Below, one piece after another: positions 6,904-9,578 of a DNA stretch of 9,578 bases. Both the position numbers and the translations under genes were made by a program. The notes under the pieces are model-generated. The model was not told the origin of the DNA. It worked only from the letters and a program-made list of their open reading frames with translations, and ran no database searches. The stretch covers positions 1-9,578 of the forward strand of contig JAEZDP010000404.1 of NCBI GenBank assembly GCA_023418055.1, in the 5' to 3' direction. The DNA comes from Acidobacteriota bacterium. GTDB taxonomy: Bacteria; Acidobacteriota; Vicinamibacteria; Vicinamibacterales; Vicinamibacteraceae. Within the stretch, counting starts at the first letter, position 1. Every line of letters starts with the position of its first letter.

Positions 6904-7715
6904 CGTCGCACGCCCTTCGACTCGCCGGCACGACACTCGTCGTCGCGGCGCTCGTCACCCCGGGTCCGTCGGCGCACGCCCAGCCCCCCGAGCCGACACC
7001 TCCGGCACCGGTCGAGGCCGAGCCCGTCCCCCTCGACGAGGCGGACGACGACGACGCACAGACGTCGGTAGCGGCGCAGCGTGGGCAGCGGGCGCCGGGC
7101 AGCCCGCGGCCGGTACGCATCCGCCTGTCGGGGCACGCCGGCGTCACGAGTTTCACGGCGAGCGACAGCTTCGAGACCATCCTCGGGTCGAGCAGCGGCG
7201 CGGTCTACGGCGGCGGTGCGGGCGTCCTCATCGGACGATGGATCTTCGTGGACGTTCAGGTGTCGAGGTTCTCTGCCGAGGGCGAGCGCGTGTTCGTCAC
7301 CGACAGCCTCGAGGTGTTTCCGCTGGGCATTCCCACGACGGTGACCACGACGCCCGTGGACGTGAGCGTGGGCTGGCGGTTCGCGCCGGGTCCCCCCAGG
7401 CCGGGCGCGCCAGCGGCTGGCGCTCGCCGCCCGGGGTTCCGCCCGGTCCCCTTCGTCGGCGGCGGCGTCGGCGTCCTCCAGTACGAAGAAGTCGCGGATT
7501 TCGCGGAAGCCGGCGACAACGTGAGCGAGTCGCACAGCAGCTATCACGTGCTCGGCGGCGTGGAACTGCCCGTCACGTCGCGGTTCGGCGCCTCGGTGGA
7601 CGTCCTGCACCGCTGGGTGCCCGACGCGCTGGGCGAGGGCGGTGTGTCTGCGGCCTATGGAGACACCGATCTTGGCGGCTTCACGTTCAGGGTCCGCGCC
7701 ACCGTCACCTTCTGA
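6900..7715 (+). CDS. Outer-membrane beta-barrel protein with disordered acidic N-terminal linker
   Basis: Predicted 271-aa outer-membrane protein. It has a signal peptide with cleavage after AHA (residue 27) and a Pro/Glu/Asp-rich linker at 28-70 that includes a DDDD run. From about residue 71 there are alternating hydrophobic/polar strands and Gly-rich turns typical of small OmpA/OmpW-like barrels (for example VYGGGAGVLIGRWIFVDVQVSRF and PFVGGGVGVLQY). The chain ends RVRATVTF, and a terminal Phe is the usual BAM-recognition residue. A Pro/Ala/Arg-rich stretch (163-180) between strands looks like an extended loop. The start codon overlaps the subtilase stop as ATGA, and its 3' end overlaps the ATL gene. 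The same expression unit suggests a job together with the protease, for example as its substrate, partner or anchor, but that is inference. Exact family not recognised. Confidence 0.8.
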   Translation: MTSHALRLAGTTLVVAALVTPGPSAHAQPPEPTPPAPVEAEPVPLDEADDDDAQTSVAAQRGQRAPGSPRPVRIRLSGHAGVTSFTASDSFETILGSSSGAVYGGGAGVLIGRWIFVDVQVSRFSAEGERVFVTDSLEVFPLGIPTTVTTTPVDVSVGWRFAPGPPRPGAPAAGARRPGFRPVPFVGGGVGVLQYEEVADFAEAGDNVSESHSSYHVLGGVELPVTSRFGASVDVLHRWVPDALGEGGVSAAYGDTDLGGFTFRVRATVTF

Positions 7716-8004
7716 GTTCACCGCCCGCGTGCTCGCGGTGGTCCGTGCCATTCCGCGTGGGCGGGTGGCCACCTACGGCGACGTCGCGGCCGCGGCCGGA
7801 CGTCCGCGGGCGGCGCGCGCCGTGGGCACCATCATGGCTACCGCCGGAAGTCCGGGCATCCCGGCCCACCGTGTGGTGGCGGCCGGAGGGGCGCTCGGCG
7901 GGTTCGGCGGCCACGAGTCCGACAAGGCGCGGCGGCTCGAGGCCGAGGGCCTGACCGTCGTCGGACGCCGTATCCGGCGATTCGAAAGCGTCCGCTGGCG
8001 CTGA
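7657..8004 (+). CDS. Alkyltransferase-like (ATL) DNA-damage-binding protein, Ala in place of the acceptor Cys
   Basis: Homologue of the DNA-binding domain of O6-alkylguanine-DNA alkyltransferases. The 115-aa product has the helix-turn-helix region IPRGRVATYGDVA with Y40, the arginine finger R54 in RAARAVG, and the active-site loop PAHRV (69-73), where A70 replaces the cysteine of PCHRV. It therefore cannot transfer an alkyl group. By analogy with known ATL proteins (E. coli YbaZ has Trp here; Thermus TTHA1564, as I recall, has Ala) it should bind and flip O6-alkylguanine and hand the lesion to nucleotide excision repair. The C-terminal RRFESVRW ending also resembles ATLs. The start is uncertain. 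ATG 7657 overlaps the barrel gene by 59 bases in another frame. GTG 7642 and TTG 7672 are alternatives. The conserved domain begins only around SEFTARV, at the end of the barrel gene. The overlap suggests co-transcription without an obvious functional link. Confidence 0.88.
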   Translation: METPILAASRSGSAPPSPSEFTARVLAVVRAIPRGRVATYGDVAAAAGRPRAARAVGTIMATAGSPGIPAHRVVAAGGALGGFGGHESDKARRLEAEGLTVVGRRIRRFESVRWR

Positions 8005-8007
8005 GGC

Positions 8008-8033
8008 GAACCATTCGTCGGCCCCGCTCGTCT
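8008..8033 (+). promoter_or_regulatory. Candidate ECF-type promoter GAACC-N16-CGTCT
   Basis: GAACC (8008-8012) and CGTCT (8029-8033) have the GAAC and CGTC cores and about the spacing typical of ECF promoters. They lie just after the ATL stop, and transcription would start near 8040, about 40 bases before the sigma-factor ATG. The 75-base gap also has a small CCCGG-GCAGT-CCGGG hairpin at 8036-8050. The motif is seen; autoregulation is inferred from the usual behaviour of ECF operons. Confidence 0.4.
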
Positions 8034-8079
8034 CTCCCGGGCAGTCCGGGCAACGTCTCCCCCCGGCCCGCCGTCAAAG

Positions 8080-8646
8080 ATGCCAGTGACGAGTTACGCC
8101 GCCGATGTCCGGCTTGCCGAGCGATGCCGGGCAGGGGACCTCGCCGCGTTCGAGGATCTCTACAGCGCCCACGGGGGCCGACTCTATGCCGTCGCGTATC
8201 GGATGGTCGGCCACGCCGCCGACGCAGAGGATCTGTTGCAGGAGGTCTTCCTCACGGCGTTCCGCAAGATCGGGTCGTACCGCGGCGACTCGTCGCTGGG
8301 GACGTGGCTGTATCGCCTGGGCGTGAACGTGTGCCTCGACCGGCTGCGCAGCAAGGCTCGCCGGAACGATCTGCGGACCGACGTGCTCGACGGTGACGTT
8401 CCCCCGCCGCCAGGGGACCGGGGGCTCGGCACCGTGCACCGGCTGGACCTCGAGCGCGCGATTGCGGACCTGCCCGACGGCTGCCGTGCAGCATTCCTGC
8501 TGCACGACGTCGAGGGTTTCGAACACAGGGAGATTGCGTCGATGCTGGGCATTGCGGAGGGCACGTCGAAGTCGCAGGTGCACAAGGCCCGTCGCCGCCT
8601 GCGCAGTGCCCTCATGGCCGGGCCGCTGACGGAGGTGCGCACATGA
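8080..8646 (+). CDS. ECF (extracytoplasmic function) RNA polymerase sigma factor
   Basis: Directs RNA polymerase to a set of stress- or envelope-related promoters. The 188-aa product has only regions 2 and 4, as ECF factors do. Region 2 spans about residues 22-95, with DAEDLLQEVFLTAF (core binding) and YRGDSSLGTWLYRLGVNV (-10 recognition). A Pro-rich linker (108-114) follows. Region 4 spans about 123-178, with LPDGCRAAFLLHDVEGF and the helix-turn-helix HREIASMLGIAEGTSKSQVH contacting the -35 box. ATG 8080 lacks a clear ribosome binding site, so the exact start rests on alignment to the typical ECF N-terminus. The stop overlaps the anti-sigma start (ATGA). The ECF subgroup cannot be fixed by eye; the general RpoE-like type is clear. 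Confidence 0.93.
   Translation: MPVTSYAADVRLAERCRAGDLAAFEDLYSAHGGRLYAVAYRMVGHAADAEDLLQEVFLTAFRKIGSYRGDSSLGTWLYRLGVNVCLDRLRSKARRNDLRTDVLDGDVPPPPGDRGLGTVHRLDLERAIADLPDGCRAAFLLHDVEGFEHREIASMLGIAEGTSKSQVHKARRRLRSALMAGPLTEVRT
8631..8637 (+). promoter_or_regulatory. Ribosome binding site GGAGGTG for the anti-sigma gene
   Basis: GGAGGTG lies inside the last codons of the sigma-factor gene. The GGAGG core ends 7 bases before ATG 8643. It is the strongest Shine-Dalgarno sequence in the window and suggests that anti-sigma factor is made efficiently relative to sigma. Confidence 0.75.
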
Positions 8647-9392
8647 CGGCTCACGTCGCCGACGCGCAGCTCGATCGGTGGCTGCAGGGACGGCTGCCTC
8701 CGCCAGAGGTGGCAGCGCTCGAGGCGCACGTCGCCACGTGTGCGGCCTGCCGTGCGCTCGTGGACGACGCGCGTCTGCTGCAGCGCGAGGCGCGTCTGCT
8801 CGGCGTCGACGGCCCGCCGGCGGGGGCGTGGGAGCGGCTAGCCGACAGGCTCGCGCAGCAGCCCCCGGCGCAGGCAGGACGGCCGACGCCCTCCGCCCTC
8901 GCGCCTGCCACCTCACGGCTCTCGTGGCGCTGGCTGGGTGTCGCGGCCATGCTGGCCGTCGTCATCGGCGGGTCGTTGTTCTTCCTCCGGCAGTCGCTCT
9001 TCCCGGGGAACACCTCGAGCCCGGCCGCCGAGACACGGCCGGACGCCACGTCGCTCGTCGAGTCGATCGAACTGGAACTGGACCAGGCCGCCCAGCACTA
9101 CGAGCGCGCGATCGCCGGCCTCGAACAGGTGGCCAGCGAGAGCGACTCGCCGCTCGACCCCGCGCTGACGGCGACGCTGCGCGAGAACCTGCAGGTCATC
9201 GACGAGGCGATTGCCGACAGCCGGGCCGCGTTGCGGTCGGAGCCCGACAGCCAGTTGGCGCAACAGAGCCTGTTTGACGCCTTCCGGCGCAAGGTGGCGC
9301 TGCTGCAGGACACGATCGCGCTGATGAACGAGATGCGCAAAGGCAACCAGGCCGGAGCCGCCGCGATTGCGAGCGGCCTGAACGAGGGATGA
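8643..9392 (+). CDS. Transmembrane anti-sigma factor with zinc-binding (ZAS/zf-HC2) domain
   Basis: Holds the neighbouring ECF sigma factor inactive at the inner membrane until a periplasmic signal arrives. The 249-aa product starts with a ZAS-type domain: H4 and the H29-x3-C33-x2-C36 motif (HVATCAAC). A cytoplasmic linker follows to about residue 95, then one membrane helix (about 97-116), which puts the N-terminus in the cytoplasm. The periplasmic part (117-249) is predicted mostly helical and is rich in Glu, Gln, Ala and Leu with heptad-like spacing (135-165, 172-199, 205-232). I recognise no sensor domain there, but the helical-hairpin look recalls periplasmic stress sensors in general. 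It overlaps sigma by 4 bases and the next gene starts immediately after, so this is one operon. Assignment as anti-sigma is strong; the signal it senses is unknown. Confidence 0.9.
   Translation: MTAHVADAQLDRWLQGRLPPPEVAALEAHVATCAACRALVDDARLLQREARLLGVDGPPAGAWERLADRLAQQPPAQAGRPTPSALAPATSRLSWRWLGVAAMLAVVIGGSLFFLRQSLFPGNTSSPAAETRPDATSLVESIELELDQAAQHYERAIAGLEQVASESDSPLDPALTATLRENLQVIDEAIADSRAALRSEPDSQLAQQSLFDAFRRKVALLQDTIALMNEMRKGNQAGAAAIASGLNEG
9384..9389 (+). promoter_or_regulatory. Ribosome binding site GAGGGA for the last gene
   Basis: GAGGGA lies 5 bases before ATG 9395. The nearer ATG at 9389 overlaps this motif and would have no upstream site, so 9395 is the better start. Confidence 0.45.
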
Positions 9393-9394
9393 CC

Positions 9395-9578
9395 ATGCTG
9401 AACGTCGTTGTGCGCACCGTGTTGTGTCTGTCGCTGAGCGCGACGGCGACGGCGGTGCCCGTGGAAACTGCGGCGCGTCCCGAGGCCACGGCCGCGGGAG
9501 TCCCTCCCCGGGCCGAACCCCAGGCGCCGGCAGCCCCGACGCCTCCGGCTGCGCCTCAACTGCCCCCGGCGCCTGCGC
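9395..9578 (+). CDS. Secreted Pro/Ala-rich protein, N-terminal part, cut by the window edge
   Basis: Only the first 61 codons are visible. They encode a short signal peptide (MLNVVVRTVLCLSLSATATA, probable cleavage near residue 20) and then a low-complexity Ala/Pro/Glu-rich stretch to the window end, likely a disordered linker in the periplasm or at the cell surface. No domain is visible, so I assign no function. The alternative ATG 9389 overlaps the anti-sigma stop as ATGA but lacks a ribosome binding site. Position directly after sigma and anti-sigma genes suggests a member of the same operon, such as a sensor, a target or an envelope protein. In related genomes beta-strand-repeat (DUF4097-like) proteins often sit here, but nothing in this fragment confirms that. 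Confidence 0.65.
   Translation, partial: MLNVVVRTVLCLSLSATATAVPVETAARPEATAAGVPPRAEPQAPAAPTPPAAPQLPPAPA

Noticed and set aside
6353..7954. 533-residue plus-strand open frame across the end of the subtilase, the barrel and the ATL genes
   Set aside because: Composition is Arg/Ala/Pro/Ser-dominated, typical of a shifted frame over GC-rich codons, and it crosses three well-supported genes.
8036..8050. CCCGG-GCAGT-CCGGG hairpin as a terminator after the ATL gene
   Set aside because: It has only five base pairs and no T-run. It is more likely incidental in the leader of the sigma-factor gene.
1..9578. CRISPR arrays, tRNA or rRNA genes, insertion sequences, attachment sites
   Set aside because: I saw no spaced direct repeats, cloverleaf-like sequences, transposase motifs or terminal inverted repeats.

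Overview
The window is a GC-rich, densely packed bacterial chromosome segment. It has nine complete protein genes, one gene cut by each window edge, and almost no non-coding space. Several boundaries are 4-base ATGA overlaps. I see no RNA genes, insertion sequences, CRISPR arrays or phage genes. Base composition, exported subtilase and YtcJ-type amidohydrolase genes, a Tat-exported Gfo/Idh/MocA oxidoreductase and an ECF sigma/anti-sigma pair fit a soil-type Acidobacteriota (Vicinamibacteria-like) genome. That assignment is inference only, because no marker gene is present.

Left part (1-1744, minus strand): a nucleoside-salvage operon. A pyrimidine-nucleoside phosphorylase gene (pdp-like) overlaps by four bases the start of a concentrative nucleoside transporter (CNT/NupC family) that runs off the left edge. 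The transporter would import nucleosides and the phosphorylase would split uridine, thymidine or deoxyuridine into base and (deoxy)ribose-1-phosphate.

Middle left (1778-3914, plus strand): a divergent pair of overlapping genes, a membrane-anchored or secreted metal-dependent amidohydrolase of the YtcJ type and a small multi-spanning membrane protein of unknown function. Only 33 bases separate pdp and the amidohydrolase gene. They contain a perfectly palindromic AGTATACT that can act as a -10 element on both strands.

Middle (3967-5286): a single Tat-exported Gfo/Idh/MocA oxidoreductase gene with a good ribosome binding site. It is followed by a strong 11-bp hairpin and a second smaller one, probably its terminator, and then by a plausible sigma-70-type promoter for the next unit.

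Middle right (5440-8004): a secreted S8 subtilase, an outer-membrane beta-barrel protein coupled to it by ATGA, and an overlapping alkyltransferase-like (ATL) gene. The ATL protein has the MGMT/Ogt fold motifs, but Ala replaces the acceptor Cys (PAHRV instead of PCHRV).

Right end (8080-9578): an ECF sigma factor, its zinc-binding (ZAS-type) transmembrane anti-sigma factor and the start of a secreted Pro/Ala-rich protein, tightly overlapped as one operon. A GAACC-N16-CGTCT motif upstream resembles an autoregulated ECF promoter. I found no clear evidence of a wholly new system. The best leads are the Ala-type ATL protein, the subtilase/barrel pair with its cysteine-bracketed insert, the palindromic divergent promoter and the uncharacterised third gene of the ECF operon.
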